Shown here piece by piece: positions 33,041-45,189 of a stretch of 64,000 nucleotides of DNA (positions are counted from its first letter, which is position 1; every line of letters starts with the position of its first letter). The position numbers and the translations under genes are program-made. The DNA lies in the NCBI GenBank assembly GCA_030710605.1, contig CP092874.1, positions 42,652,965-42,716,964 on the forward strand. Direction: 5' to 3'. The stretch comes from Cordylochernes scorpioides. Lineage: Eukaryota; Arthropoda; Arachnida; Pseudoscorpiones; Chernetidae. The notes under the pieces were generated by a model, which saw nothing but the letters and a program-made list of their open reading frames with translations, had not been told where the DNA came from and ran no database searches.

Positions 33041-33409
33041 TATGTACTAATTATTTTTAAAATACTTCCACAAACTTTAATTGAAGTGTAATAGACAAAA
33101 TTAAATCATCAAAGTCTTCTAATGCAATTTATATCCCTACAATAAGGTTGCAGAAGTAGTTTTTATATAGTTTATTAATTAACTTTATTAACATCCTATA
33201 GCGCGCGATATTCCAAACTAAAGGATATTTTCGTCAAAACATTTATTTACATTTTAACCAATTGGCTATATTCAGGTTATACAATTCAATTAGTTTACAT
33301 AATTATCCAAAGAAAATTGGTCAAGGAGAAAAACATATAAAATAAATTCCCTCAAAATTTCCTTCCCTCTCTTTCCCAGTTCAAAAGTGAGTTGTATATA
33401 TATCTACAA

Positions 33410-33581
33410 AATTGATTAAAATTATTATATGTTTTTTTCTTGTCTACGAATTGATGTAGCTGTCTGATGCCACCAATTTTCTTTCCCTATAATCCCGAAA
33501 AATTGGGCATTCCAGATGCTTCGAGTTTTGAATTTCTCCTCTGCAGAAGCATCCCGGTTCCTTCAGCGCGCAATTTAAATA
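33410..33581 (-). pseudogene. LINE C-terminal zinc-motif fragment (minus)
   Basis: Encodes GCFCRGEIQNSKHLECPIF, the CxC...H...C tail of LINE ORF2. The Tc1 element at 33582 interrupts or abuts it. Confidence 0.55.
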
Positions 33582-34949
33582 CACTGCTGGCCACCCAAAT
33601 TGCAACACCAAGAAAGACAAGAGATAACACAACAAATTTTATTTTGTAGGTAACATGTTGACAAAGTATCGAATTATTTAATTTATAGACTTCTGCGGAG
33701 TGAGGTTCCTGCCAGAATTAGTAGCCAGAGTAGCCGCCATTGTTGATCACCGCTGCCACACGCCTCGGCATTGATTCAAAGAGACTTTAGATGTGGTCTT
33801 GGGTACAGCAAACCAAGCAGCTTCCATACGTTGCCAAAGTTGATCTGGTGTGGCAATTTGGCGATGTAACCTGGGTCAATCGTAGAGCAATCATGAACCA
33901 CATGTTTTCTATCGGCGATAGATCCGGAAAACGAGCGGCCAGGGTGGCAATTCAATATGGCGATTGACGAAGAACCTCTGAACAATGCGTGCCACGAGTT
34001 GTTGTGCATTATCATGTTGAAATATCGCTGTAGGCAAGCCCTTAAGGTAAGGAAGGACAACTGGTTCCAACACCTCGGAGATGTAGAGTTGGCTGTTTAA
34101 AGTACCAGCAAATCGTACTAGAGGAGTGCCAAAGTGATATCCAATACCGCCCCATACCATAATACCCGGTGCAGGACCAGTGTGGTAGTGCATAACGCAG
34201 CTGTTCAGCATCCGCTCTCCACGGTGTTTCCAGCCTCGAATCGGACCATCGTGGTGTCGCAGACAGAAGCGTGCTTCGTTAGTAAAGACAAATTCATTCC
34301 ATTCTGCCCACCACATCCTTCTTTCATCGCACCATTGGCATTGGACGAAGCAATGGACGTCTTGCAGACAGACCACTCTGCTGTAAACGACGTCGAATGG
34401 TACGCGCAGACCATGTATGATGCGCTACAGACTGAATGTGCTGTGCTACGGTTTGTGATGTGACAGAGCGATCTGTCACTGCCATGTGCACAATTTGCCT
34501 GTCAGTACGTGAAGTGGTGGACTGAGGTGGATGCGATCGAACACGTCGGTCCGTCGTACTTTCCTGCATCCAACGATCACATATCCGCATTACAGTTGTT
34601 TGGTCTCGTCCAACACGGCTACCGATTTCCCTGAAAAATAATCCACAATCTCTGTAAGCTACTGTCCTTCCTCTGTCGAACTCGGAAACTTGATCGAAAG
34701 ATGATCGCTGTTTTCTACGAGGCATGATTGATCTTTTTTTTTTAAACAAAATAAAAACAAAATTACCGAACTTGAAATTGTCGAAATCTCCAAGCCTTAA
34801 ATAATGCTTTGTAGTGGAGCCACAGGCACGCGTGATGTGCGTCTGCACTCAAATACATTTGCATATCTCACCTCCGCTAATGCATGTTGTAAATATCATG
34901 TTAATTGCATGCTTCTTTCAGGGTATTGCATTTACTGTGGCCAGCAGTT
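33582..34949 (-). mobile_element. Tc1-like transposon
   Basis: Ends CACTGCTGGCCACC (left) and CCAGCAGTT (right, preceded by GTGG) are inverted, and TA flanks both (33580-33581, 34950-34951). Length is 1368 bp. A Tc1 family with CTGCTGGCCAC ends is widespread in arthropods. Confidence 0.88.
33718..34725 (-). pseudogene. Tc1 transposase, frameshifted
   Basis: Starts MPRRKQRSSFDQVSEFDRGR at the minus-strand ATG at 34725. Two HTH domains follow (REIGSRVGRDQTTVMRICDR), then FTNEARFCLRHHDGP (first catalytic Asp replaced by Asn), GIMVWGGIGYH, FQHDNAQ (second Asp) and a C-terminus ending at the TAA at 33718. A deletion with frameshift lies near 34340 and another near 33910, where the ELPPWP stretch runs off before the DD34E Glu. 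It is dead. Confidence 0.85.
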
Positions 34950-35505
34950 TAGTTTATTTATGAATAAATCATATTTGACAGAAAATTTTAAAATTAATTT
35001 ATATATTAAAAGATTTTATTATATTTTATTAAGTTGTGTTAGAAAGGTTTTGTTATATGTTAACATGTATTTTACATTTATTTTTCTTATTTATTAATCA
35101 ACCAGGCGCGATATTGAAATATTTGCGCATAATACAGAGGTCACAAAACAACAAATTATTAGAACTTATAATTAAATATTTACAAATTTACATGTATTAT
35201 TATACAGAGTTAATAAATTTCATATAGAAAAAAATGGCTAATGTAAAAGAGTTAAATCATTTAGATCAGGGAACAATCGATGTCTCACTTCTGCAAAGTT
35301 CGGACAGTCGTAGATGAGATGAAGAGAGTTTGTTCAGTTTCTCCACAGGAAAAATTTGGCGTATGTATATATGTATGCTACATACTTGTATGTTTAACTA
35401 TAGAGTTTATCTGAAAGAAATTGAAAAACCCTATGTCAAAACAAAATTATATACAATGGCAAATCGTAGTCTTTCATTAGAATTCGCGAAAAAGACGGTA
35501 TGCAC
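34950..35505. other. AT-rich spacer with a LINE C-terminal scrap
   Basis: 34950-35225 has no feature. 35225-35345 on the minus strand reads CGETEQTLF and DIDCSLI-like residues, matching the CxC/H/C end of LINE ORF2, with stops. Confidence 0.5.
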
Positions 35506-35706
35506 TCATGGACAAAACTTAAAGAAGTAAAGCTTCTGATTTCGCCCTTTTTTTTTTTGTTTTTTGGAGCCATGATTTTGTTCACATTTGGTTATCTCGT
35601 GTGTCTTCAATAAAAGTCACTGTGTATCAAATACATTTCAGAATTATTGTCTGAGTCCCGATATACATGCTAAAAGGTATAACTTCCTTGAGTTTGTCCA
35701 TGAGTT
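35506..35706. repeat. Tc1-type MITE, uninterrupted relative of 6690-8147
   Basis: The left end ACTCATGGACAAAACTTAAA and the right end CTTGAGTTTGTCCATGAGTT are inverted. The middle matches the sequence flanking the 6786 mariner and preserves the empty TA site (CCGATATACATG). Confidence 0.75.
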
Positions 35707-35712
35707 TATATA

Positions 35713-37034
35713 CACGGTAGGATCAAAAGGTTCCCGAACTTTTAAAAAATAAAATATGAAACAACTCTTGAAAAATGTAAAATCAATTTTACTATAAATA
35801 ACAAAGCCTAAACTATATTTTAATTTAGCAACGCCAGTAAATGAGAATGCCTAGTTTACATTTTAGGTATATATTTTTTGCAAGTATTTAGCTCGCGTCG
35901 GTTTCTCCATGGTCATCATTTGAGCAAAGGGCAAATATAAAATTTTGTGTAAAATTAAAAAAGGTATTTAACAGAGACATTAACATTAATGAATGAAGCT
36001 TATGGAGACGAAAAATTGTCACGAACGCAAGTTAAATTTTGGTATAAACGTTTTAAAGATGGACGTAAGAGCATCGCAGATGATTCAAGGTCAGGTCGGC
36101 CATTGACGTCAAAAACGGATCGCAATATTGAACAGGTACGTGATTTAATTGTTGCTGATAGAAAAATTACTAATGATAATATATCAGAAATACTTAGAAT
36201 TTCGTATGGTAGTTGCCAAAAAATTATTGGTGAACATTTAAACATGAAAAAGTTCTGTGGTTATTTTGTCCCACAAAATTTAACAGATCAACAAAGAGAA
36301 ACCAGATTATTAATTTGCAAAGAATCAATTAAAACTGCACAAAGATGATTCTGATTTTTTAAAAACAATAATAACTGGTGATGAAACATGGAGCCTTCTT
36401 TTTGTCCACAAACCAAAAAACAATCACTCGAATGGCACATATCAAGTTCTCCTAGGAAGATGAAAGTTCGTCTTGACAAGTTCAAAGGAAAAGTAATGCT
36501 TGTAGTGTTTTTCGATTATCAAGGACTTGTCTATTATGAATTTATTAAAGAGGGGGTTAGTATTAATAAACAGGCATACAAAGAAATACTTGTGCGCCTT
36601 CGTGATGTGATAAGAAGAAAAAGAAACCAACTCTTTAAATTAAAACAGTGGAAATTGCTACAAGATAATGCACCTGCTCATAGAGCCATTATTGTTCAAG
36701 ACTATTTAGCCAAACACTCTGTATCTGTCTTGCCGCATCCTCCTTACTTTCCTGATATCACCCCATGGGATTTCTTCTTCTTTCCAAAACTTAAAATGAC
36801 GTTAAAAGGGAGGCGCTTTTCATCGTCATCAGAAGTAATTGAAAATGCGAAGGTGGAGCTAAACAATCTTAGAAAAATTTACTTTGAACTAGCATTTTAA
36901 CCGCTTTTTTTCACGCTGGAAAAAATGTGTAGATAACCAAGGCTCTTATTTTAAAAATATGATGTTTAAATTACTATACTATGAATAAATAATTAATTTT
37001 AAAAATATTTTGGGAACTTTTTAATCCTACCTTG
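35713..37034 (+). mobile_element. Mariner transposon (1322 bp)
   Basis: Terminal inverted repeats GGTAGGATCAAAAGGTTCCC and (inverted) GGTAGGATTAAAAAGTTCCC, with TA on both sides. It sits inside the large hillarin intron. Confidence 0.88.
35925..36988 (+). pseudogene. Mariner transposase, several frameshifts
   Basis: Open part 35989-36348 covers the N-terminal HTH (LSRTQVKFWYKRFKDG). ITGDETW with the first Asp is out of frame near 36375. Open part 36388-36900 has LVYYEFIKEG, LLQDNAPAHRA (second Asp) and TPWDFFFFPKLK (third Asp kept). The end RWKKCVDNQGSYFKNM is again shifted. At least three frame changes are needed, so it is inactive, though all three Asp codons survive. Confidence 0.85.
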
Positions 37035-38073
37035 TATATAACAGCAAATAAAGCACTAACGATCTGTAAAATAAGTATTCCCTGTAAACTCCGAGTATCG
37101 GTAGAAAGTAATACTGTCTAAGAAATTTTAAAAACAGAATTAATAATTATTAGAATCTAGAGCCATGAAACCTAGCCAAATTCACATGTATAAATAATAT
37201 ATTGCTGACGAAACTTACAAACAATTATGCAAATTGGTCAATAAATATTTAAAATAGTTAAGAGAAGACAAGAAGTTTCTTAAGTATAAAAAAAAGTTAA
37301 GTTATTTTTTAAAATCGGATTAAAATCACATATAAAGTACTGAATCTTTATAGATACCTTTCTAAGAAATGTATGTAGCTAGATTTACTTTGTACGTTTA
37401 CAAAAAAGAAGCATTTGACTTCTCTATTTTATATACAACGATAATATCTTCTTGCGTATCATCTTTGTGTATTTAATGAAGCCCTGTTATAGTGAGAAAG
37501 AGAGATAGAGGTTTTGAAATAACATGGCAATGTCACACTCCACATAGTCTCTGCAATATGTCATATGCATTACACTTGAGGCATTGATTGTTCACATCCA
37601 GATAGATTGATAGGGAAGTTTTAGCTGAGCGCTTCATGCAATCTGACATGTCTCCACATATGGTTATCAGCTAGGTCCCGATGTCTGCCTTTCAAATAGA
37701 CTGATTTAACCATAATCTTTATTTCTCTAATAATGGTAATGTAATTAAATAATTCAAAAGGTTTCTGGACATGAGTTTCCTTTTATTTTATTCAAGTTCT
37801 CTCAAGCTTTCGGGAATATCTGCCCTTCTACAAGAGAACATATATAAAATAATAAAGCGCCATCTGATGCCAAATGAAACCTTTTTAATTATTTAATAAT
37901 TGTTAGGAGAATTCAATTCAATAGATTGTAATGCAATTGGATATGTTCGTGGTTCTTTTAGCATTTTCGAGCGTCTTCCAATACAAGTATTGAATATAGT
38001 TTGGTATGTAATGGCCTATTCGTGTTCAAAGCCGTCATATTTAAACAGATTGTGAGGGTGAACTATCCCTCAC

Positions 38074-38231
38074 CTGTACCCCAGGTACAGTCAATCAACC
38101 TCCAGGCTCCAAAGATGAAAACAGCATTCCAGGCATGAGTGACATCAGCACCAGGGCTAAAAACATGGCCCGGCCGATAATCGTAGCCCTTGGCGAATCC
38201 GTTGACAGTCTTCACTCGGATCCCAGCTACC
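38074..38231 (-). CDS. Hillarin/KY-like protein, catalytic-domain exon (158 bp)
   Basis: Acceptor CATGTCCAG before 38231, donor GTGAGG after 38074. Codes VAGIRVKTVNGFAKGYDYRP, then DVTHAWNAVF (catalytic His) and WRLIDCTWGTG (catalytic Asp). The length is 1+52 codons+1, matching the AA|G junction with the upstream exon and the G|GC junction with the 27866 exon. This is the transglutaminase-like core. Many family members lack cross-linking activity, so enzymatic activity is not claimed. Confidence 0.92.
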
Positions 38232-38288
38232 CTGGACATGGGTCAAGTTGTAGACAGGTTTCTGCAGATATCTTAACCTGAAACCTAC
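38232..38288 (-). other. Hillarin 57-bp intron
   Basis: A minus-strand GTAGGTTTC...CCATGTCCAG intron, very short beside the 10-kb one downstream. Removing it restores the codon AAG between MC and VAGIRV. Confidence 0.85.
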
Positions 38289-38393
38289 TTGCACATCTCG
38301 CTGAAGAGATTACAGTAGTCACGGCATACTCCTTCCTTCCTCTGGAGAATCTCGTCTGGTCCCATCTGGGTCTCCATGTACCTCCAGTCATAC
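38289..38393 (-). CDS. Hillarin/KY-like protein, exon with the catalytic Cys (105 bp)
   Basis: Acceptor GTGTGCTCCAG before 38393; donor GTAGGT after 38289. Codes YDWRYMETQMGPDEILQRKE and then GVCRDYCNLFSEMC, where the first Cys is the transglutaminase-like nucleophile. Length is 1+34 codons+2. Upstream exons coding the N-terminus must lie at higher coordinates; I could not find them, and none is evident between 38394 and the window end. Confidence 0.9.
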
Positions 38394-38868
38394 CTGGAGC
38401 ACACACATAGTTACAGCATCACAGAACCATCTCAATATAAGAAACCATTTTAGAGGATTTGTTTCCAAATAAACAACGTCTACTGTACTTACTGCGAATA
38501 ACAAATATTTGGAAGAACTGACTCTACAATGGTGACCCCTTACAGCGGCTTCACCAGTTCAATTTACCATATAACACTCTATATTTTGTACTGAGCTATC
38601 CTGATTATATATTCGGAGAGTGATATTTCGTTAATAGGTTTATAAACCACTGGACATAAAAATTTTGAGAGGACTGTAGAAATATATGTCGAAACTTGTC
38701 GTTGTGAAATCCAGTCGACTTAAGCTATGATGTGATATTACATATGATGATGTAATGACACATGTAAATCATGCATATAATTATTTATAGATGCGTTTCT
38801 ATTATACAACATGAAAATGTTGTTATATTATATACAATATGAGGTTGTTGGTTTAAATTACCATATAC
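38394..38868. other. Intronic or intergenic repeats upstream of the hillarin exon
   Basis: 38480-38640 is a diverged member of the CTGATGAG/GAAAC family (TCTACTGTACTTACTGCGA, CAGCGGCTTCACCAGTTCAA). 38735-38866 recurs inverted at 55665-55800 (GATGATGTAATGACACATGT). No coding signal. Confidence 0.55.
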
Positions 38869-40180
38869 AAGGTGGGATCAATAAATAAGGTGAATTATAA
38901 TTTATTAAAAAAAATAAGAACGATATTAAAAATTAAGACTTGATTTATTCAAAATAATCACCTTGGCTTTCTATACATCGTCTCCATTGTTCTGGCAACT
39001 TGTAAATACCCTCTTTATAGGCACTCTTAGGAAGCGTGTGAAAAAAATCTTGCACCACTTTCTGGACATCTTCATCCGAGTCAAATCGCTTTCCCTTTAA
39101 CTCCTTCTTTAGTAGTCCAAAAAGGAAATAGTCAGAGGGGGCTAGGACTGAACTATATGCAGGATGTTCTAAAACTTCAAAACCTAATTTAATGATTGTA
39201 GATACAGTTTTACATGATGTATGCGGCCTTGCATTATTATGAAGGAAGAGAACACCTTTACTAAGCTTCCCTCTTCTTTTGTTTCTTATACCGGGCTTTA
39301 GCTTATTTACAAGAATGTCACAATAAAGGTCGCTGTTCATACGTTGCCTTGAGGATAAAAAATCAAGACAGATTGGTCCATCAACATCCCAAAAAATTGT
39401 TAACAAAACTTTACCGGCCGAACGTTGAGTCCTGATTTTTTTTTTTTTGGTCTTTGAGAGTTGCCTCGTTTCCATTCCATAGATGCACGTTTTGTCGAAG
39501 GATCATAATGATAACACCAACTCTCATCTCCAGTTACAATTTGGTCAAGAAATGATCACCTTCCTCTTCATATCGCTTTAACAGAGCCTTTGAAACCCGA
39601 ATACGGTTAGGTTTTTGGTCCGAATTAAGGAAATGTGGAATCCATCTGCAGCATATTTTTCTAAATTGCAATTGTTCTTTAATAATGGTGTGCACATTTC
39701 CATAGCTTATATTCAAATTGTCGGCTTTGGTAAAAATGGATATTTTTCTATCCTCCAAAATTAAGTTTTCAACCGCATTTATCGTGCTTGGCGTCGCTGT
39801 AACACTTGGTCGTCCAGGTCGCTCAATATCGGTACATGTAATTCGTCCATTTTTGAACTCGTTAACCCATTTATAAATGTTTTTTTAAGACAAACAAGAC
39901 TCACCATAGATTTCCTTACTTCTTTGGCATATTTGAGATGTTTGAATACCTTCTGCATTCAAGAAACGAATAACTACACGTTGTTCAAGCGTGGTGCAAT
40001 CCTTCAAGGGAGCTTCCATTTTAGTTTATTTATAAGTCTCGCGCCGCGCGTGGGAAAAAAGAACAGAACACCTTAAATAGTCTCTCGATGTTATATTTTA
40101 ATATTCTGTGGTTTAAATTATTTTTGCTTTTTAATTTTTAATAAATAAGATAAATCACTTTATTTATTGATCCCCCCTTG
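38869..40180 (-). mobile_element. Mariner transposon (minus, ~1312 bp)
   Basis: Ends CAAGGTGGGATCAATAAATA and, inverted, CAAGGGGGGATCAATAAATA; TA flanks. It inserted into the end of the repeat that recurs at 55665-55800. Confidence 0.88.
38945..40019 (-). pseudogene. Mariner transposase, broken
   Basis: Minus-strand ATG at 40019 (MEAPLKDCTTLEQRVVIRFL), a stop within the HTH region near 39890, an open stretch to 39534, a frameshift at ITGD (about 39530), then 39475-38945 open to the TAA. Motifs: FLHNNARPHTS, where the second catalytic Asp is Asn, and VLAPSDYFLFG, where the third Asp is kept. It resembles the SETMAR-type mariner lineage. Confidence 0.85.
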
Positions 40181-40269
40181 TATATATATATATATAATAT
40201 TTATCGATTTGGGGTGATTGGTCGTTTGGATTGGACCCTTTTTGGTTTGTTGATTGTTGTAAGGCCCTG

Positions 40270-40850
40270 TTAACTTACTGTATGGCGCAGTCGTCTGGTC
40301 GAAGGGGTAGGTTTGTCACAGGGGAAATAACGAGAAGGAACACTGGATGGGATTGAAAGAGGACCTAGCGATCAAGGGAGAGAAGGTTTTGAGAGACTAA
40401 TGGGGCACTTTGACTATGCTATGCTCAGAGAAATAGAAGTTACCTGGGTGATAAGGAGTTAAGCGCGTCCTGCTTCTTGTGATGTCGAGCTCCCAACTGA
40501 CTAACTTGAGTCCGAGATTTACCTCGTTAACTCTCTATTGCTCCCATTGGTTGAAATCGTCTACGTGGCGACTGTGGATTGGATGTTAGCTATTCATACT
40601 CAACTCTGATTGGATATTGGTGCCTCCATTGTCTTTGTCATGATTACCATCCTCCAGGTGAAGAAGGCCCTTGAACCTAGTTTTATTGTTCCTGGGTAAT
40701 AACCCTTACTTCCTGGATAATGAAATCCTGGTAATGGTTGTTTCTTTCCCGTTCGCTAGGCCTAACCTTTATTAAAACCTTTTGGATCATACATTGCATA
40801 TATATTGTGGTGGGGTTACATCTTGTTATATACAAATTATGACATATACA
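40270..40850 (+). repeat. ~580-bp dispersed repeat, copy 1
   Basis: Shares with 45190-45770 the words ATGGCGCAGTC, GGGAATAACGAG/GGAAATAACGAG, GCCTCCATTGTC, TTTATGGGTCCTGG/TTTATTGTTCCTGG, ACTTCCTGGAT and CATTGCATA...TTGTGGTGGG. Same orientation, 4.9 kb apart, clearly diverged. No ORF. It could be an LTR pair of a lost element or a segmental duplication. Confidence 0.65.
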
Positions 40851-43800
40851 TATATATATGAAGATTAAGAAAAATCCATAATAACTATATTTCAAAAAGA
40901 AAATGCATATATTGGATTTAGAAATTTGCGTGGGACGCATGTTCACGTGTTTTAGTGCAAAACACAAACATCCTCGATAAAAAGAGGCGAGTTGCCCCTC
41001 GAAATATTGTAAGAATAAAAAATTCTAAATCAAATATATGCATTTATATACCTAATAAGGTTATGATATTTGATTGATATAATCCATATTTGACAACAAT
41101 AGCGCATTTTAAACAATCTCATGATAAAACTTATTCAAGTTTAATAAAGACATTTGCGTAACACGAAATATTTTGTAAATTGTAAATTATATTATACTTA
41201 TTACCTCTTTTGTTCTCTAGTAGTGATAATTATTTCAAAGAAACAACAAAACCGAATTGTTCTATAGAAAATCTTACAATAGAATATTTAAAAAAGAACA
41301 ATATATAACTACAACACTTCTAACATCCAAACAAATACAGAGAAACTTTCTATTATACGTTCATACATCATATAGGCTCAGCGAACACACAGAAGGAAAA
41401 CAATATATTCAATATATAAGGTATAACAAGGTTATCTTGAAGATATAGGTTGCCTGGTCAGCATTCATTATTCTTAAATAATAGACACTTAGGCTAGTAA
41501 AGGGTTTTATTTTCCTGACGTTTCGACAATAATTTTTGTCCTCTTCAGGAGAAATAAAAAGGGCATTTGACAAGGCTTTTAAGCGTTGAAACATCGTGAA
41601 AAATAAATACTTCTACTAAAAGAAGTATCTTTTATTCTAGAAATATCAATCCCAAAACACAGGAAAATATATGTTTATGCGACAATTTGGCTGAAACAAC
41701 CCGGCTACAAACTTCCACAATTTGAGACTAGCAGACAAAATGATCCCGGAGCGGCCCCTTTTAATATAATTAAAAGCTGCCTGGTGAATATAAATTGACT
41801 TGGCAAAATTACTGATGACAGGGATGGATTTTTTTATGGGAGATTCTCTTTCCTACTGATGACCTTTTCATAGTTTCATTTACGTATTATTATGTCGTTC
41901 TTCTCTTTAGGTACTAGGCATCGATTTTCTTATGAGTCTGTTCAACGATAACCAATATGTAGTATATTTCTATTCAAGACCACGCCAAGAGAAACGAAAA
42001 ATTCTCGGTTTCGAATTCAGTATTTTTAAATGCACCATTAAGTTATTACTAAGCACAAATGAAAAATAATTTGCACAAGTAACTTAACCCTGGAAGCTTC
42101 ATATATTTTATAACAAATGTAAATAAAATTCGAGATAATTGCATGATATGAATATCCCATCTGTATTTAAAATAAAAAATATTTACGCGCATGCGTCTTT
42201 CTTTTTAGAGAATAAACGATTCTCTACTTCACTTATTGCAGTTATAAGATTAATAGAGCCTGGTTCATCAGTGGTGAGGCCTCCAAATATTTTCTCATTG
42301 CAGCAAGAGCAGTAGAATTTTTTTTATTATTTTAAGACGAAACATATACGCGTTAAAACAACAAAACACACCTCATCTCTTTTCCTCCCATCTCTTCGAA
42401 ATATAGATATTAGTCGCTCAAATTATTGCAAGAACATTTAAATTTAAATAATATAGAGTTTCAAATTGTTATTTCGGTGTTTCAATATGTTTATTTGATT
42501 CTTTGTGATCTTCTTGCGACGCATTCATCGATCCAGCGACCTAGGCAACTACTCCGCCTTCGCGGAGGCTCCGATTACAGGACCTGGTTTCAGCAGGACA
42601 ATGAAGAATAAACATGAGTCATCACTTGAACGAAATTGGATACACCAGTCATGCTCTAAAGTCTCTTCTAATTATTTTTGCACCAATGCCTGAAATTTGG
42701 CGACGTCTTCAAGGCAAAAGGCCTCCCTGATGGGTAAATGTATGTTTTACGTTATTTTAAGGAATCTAGGAAGCACATACTGTGGCTGTAGGACTTAGCC
42801 TCTGATGATATCGAGCGTGACAAGCGGAACAGACATATCGTCAAAAGCATTAAATCGTGAGTCGAAAGTTTTCTTGTAATTACAAGAATATTTTGTTCCA
42901 GGTTATTGTCCAACTTATGATTAAAGAGCAGGCATCTCTACTACCGATCTTGATATAGGGTCAGACGCTGCTGTTGTTTCTTGGCGCTTACTTAAATGGC
43001 GGCTCATAATTTCACCATTCACTCAGTAACCTTATCGAATATTGTGATTTTGTATAGGTCTAACTCCTCCACAGGTTAGTCTACGGCAATCTATTGACGG
43101 CTGTTGCTTTGGGAATGCTTAATAGATATCCACAGCTAACTATCCTATCTGATGGCCATTTTCCTGTTCACCACCTGGGGACTCACCTGGTAGAATTCAG
43201 CTATTCCCTAAGGCATATTTCTCCAAGAGAAAGGGACAGGATCAAAGAGGATGGAACTCCTGACTGACAATCTTCAGATGAGAATCAGAAAATCCTAAAT
43301 ATAATAATCAGAACAAATTATTTGATACGGTTACAGATTTTATCACGCTGATGATGGTCAATTGTCTGAAACTCGAATGTAGTAAACTTTCTTAATTTAA
43401 CCATCTCTTGAATAATTAAAAAATCAACGATTAGTTGATACTCATTCCGAAAGATAGCGCAAGCCATCAGACATACTTCTTGCACTATCAGATGCCTTTC
43501 TCTTAAATTACGGAATAAAATGTCCATTAATACGAAAGTATACTCTCAATTCGAATAATTCAGGTTTTTAGGATTCGAATGGACGAAACAGCAACTGTAT
43601 ATTGGTCGTAGTTATGTTAATAAGATTCAGAAAAATGAAAACTATCGATTTTTGTATAAATGATTTTCTCTTATCGTAGATATTGGAGAATGACGTCATT
43701 GAAATGATCAATTGATAAGATAGGAACTTCTCTCCTAACAAACTAATTATTTTATTATTTATTCGATAGTTAGTATGTTTATTGTATTTAATCAATCAGT

Positions 43801-45189
43801 TTCCTGATGATAGTTGATAGTTAAGAAGATAGGAGTGAGATTTGAATAGAAGATATACATATAATAACTGCAATCCACTAAATAACATGTTTTTGTTACT
43901 TTTTATTGAAGTATATTACGCTCAAAGGCAACTTTACATAGTTTTAATAAGGTATAATTTAGAATATATCAATGTAGCGCTATGTAATATTTCCTAAATA
44001 TTGTTTATATACGGACTAAAAGCATACACATGATCAGGACAATTCTTAAATACCACTCGTCTTGTAAAATTTATAATGAATCCCATGAAGAGATATGTAA
44101 ACTTTGTAAATTTCCGGATTTTAAAGATTTTTTCTTTTTTATTTATTTATACTGTGTTTATTAATCTCTTGAATATAGAGGTTGCCTAGCCGGCATTCAT
44201 ATTTCTTAAATGAGACACTTCGGCCAGAAATTGTTTATATTTATCGACCTTTCGACAAAAATATGGTGTCCTCGTCAAGAAAAATAAATATTTATTAATA
44301 CAGATGACTATTTTTTTCTTTGTTTCAACTAATTTCTAATATTATCAACATACAGCGCTCAATTCTTTATATTTTGTTGCTTCACTATAACTATATATAT
44401 ATATTGGTATAAGTTACTTCCTTTCTTTAATTCTTATTTATAATTTCACCAATACACAATAAAACTTTAGTAGTGTTTACATTGCTATCTCTGAAATAGA
44501 AGCAAAACTATTCGCGATTTAGTAGACTTGGGTTAGAGACAACAACTGTTTCGGAAAATTCAGAGCGCCAACCTGGAAAGTATGGTGTTGAGCTATGGCC
44601 ATCGTTAGTCCAAGAACAGCTTTGATTCCATAAGAGCCACAAGTTATTCAGTAAATATTAAAAAAATTTAAAATGAAGGTGTTTATAGTAAAGTGATCAA
44701 GGTATTTCTGGTGTTGTAAGTTTGTCCCCGAGTCTGCTAATTTTCAGGGAAAGTCAATAGATGGCGTATAGGGTTAAACGGAGGAATTCGACAATTATTC
44801 CTATAAAATTAATGTTTCAAAAACAAATATTCCACCTTTATTTAAACAGCTATATCTGCTAAACACCTTTTTGGAAAATTCTGAAGATTGGATGCCTTCC
44901 ACATGAAACCCATGTAATCAAAGTCTGCCCAGGATTGACGATATCTATTAACCCGAAACATGGTCTCCAAATGAGTATTTTGAACTTCAACAATGCTAGT
45001 GTTGTCAATGAATCGAATCTGACAATTTTCAAAGACGGTCATCAGATAGCGCCTTGGTTTTACAAGTACATATATGTAATAATCGGGTTGATTCTGTCGA
45101 CTCTCTGTAATATTTGGATTGAATCCTACCGACTTACTGTGAGATTGGTGAATTGTGGTGAATCCTATGTCGGATTCTGTTGCATTGGT
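40851..45189. other. Anonymous AT-rich region with scattered repeat relics
   Basis: No gene. Recognisable scraps are hammerhead-like relics near 40974, 41517 and 44245, a pair of related blocks (41448-41560 and 44178-44290, GGTTGCCT...GCATTCAT), an inverted pair of the CTGATGAG/GAAAC family at 42209-42350, and a decayed hammerhead-element copy at 43340-43520. The short ORFs here have no recognisable family. Confidence 0.5.
43340..43520 (+). repeat. Decayed hammerhead-element copy
   Basis: CACGCTGATGATGG...CTGAAAC keeps traces of the ribozyme core, but stem II no longer pairs well and the GTC site is lost. The downstream CTTGAATAATTAAAAAATCA, GCGCAAGCCATCAG and CTCTTAAATTA follow the order of the 3711 unit. 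Confidence 0.7.

Larger units (their letters stand above)
27987..38073 (-). other. Large hillarin intron (10,087 bp) filled with transposons
   Basis: It spans from GTGAGG after 38074 to the AG before 27986 on the minus strand. It contains a LINE (28440-32700) with a nested pogo-like MITE, a second MITE, a Tc1 (33582-34949), LINE tails and a mariner (35713-37034). 27987-28440 and 37035-38073 are AT-rich with no feature beyond a hammerhead-like relic near 37800. Confidence 0.8.
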
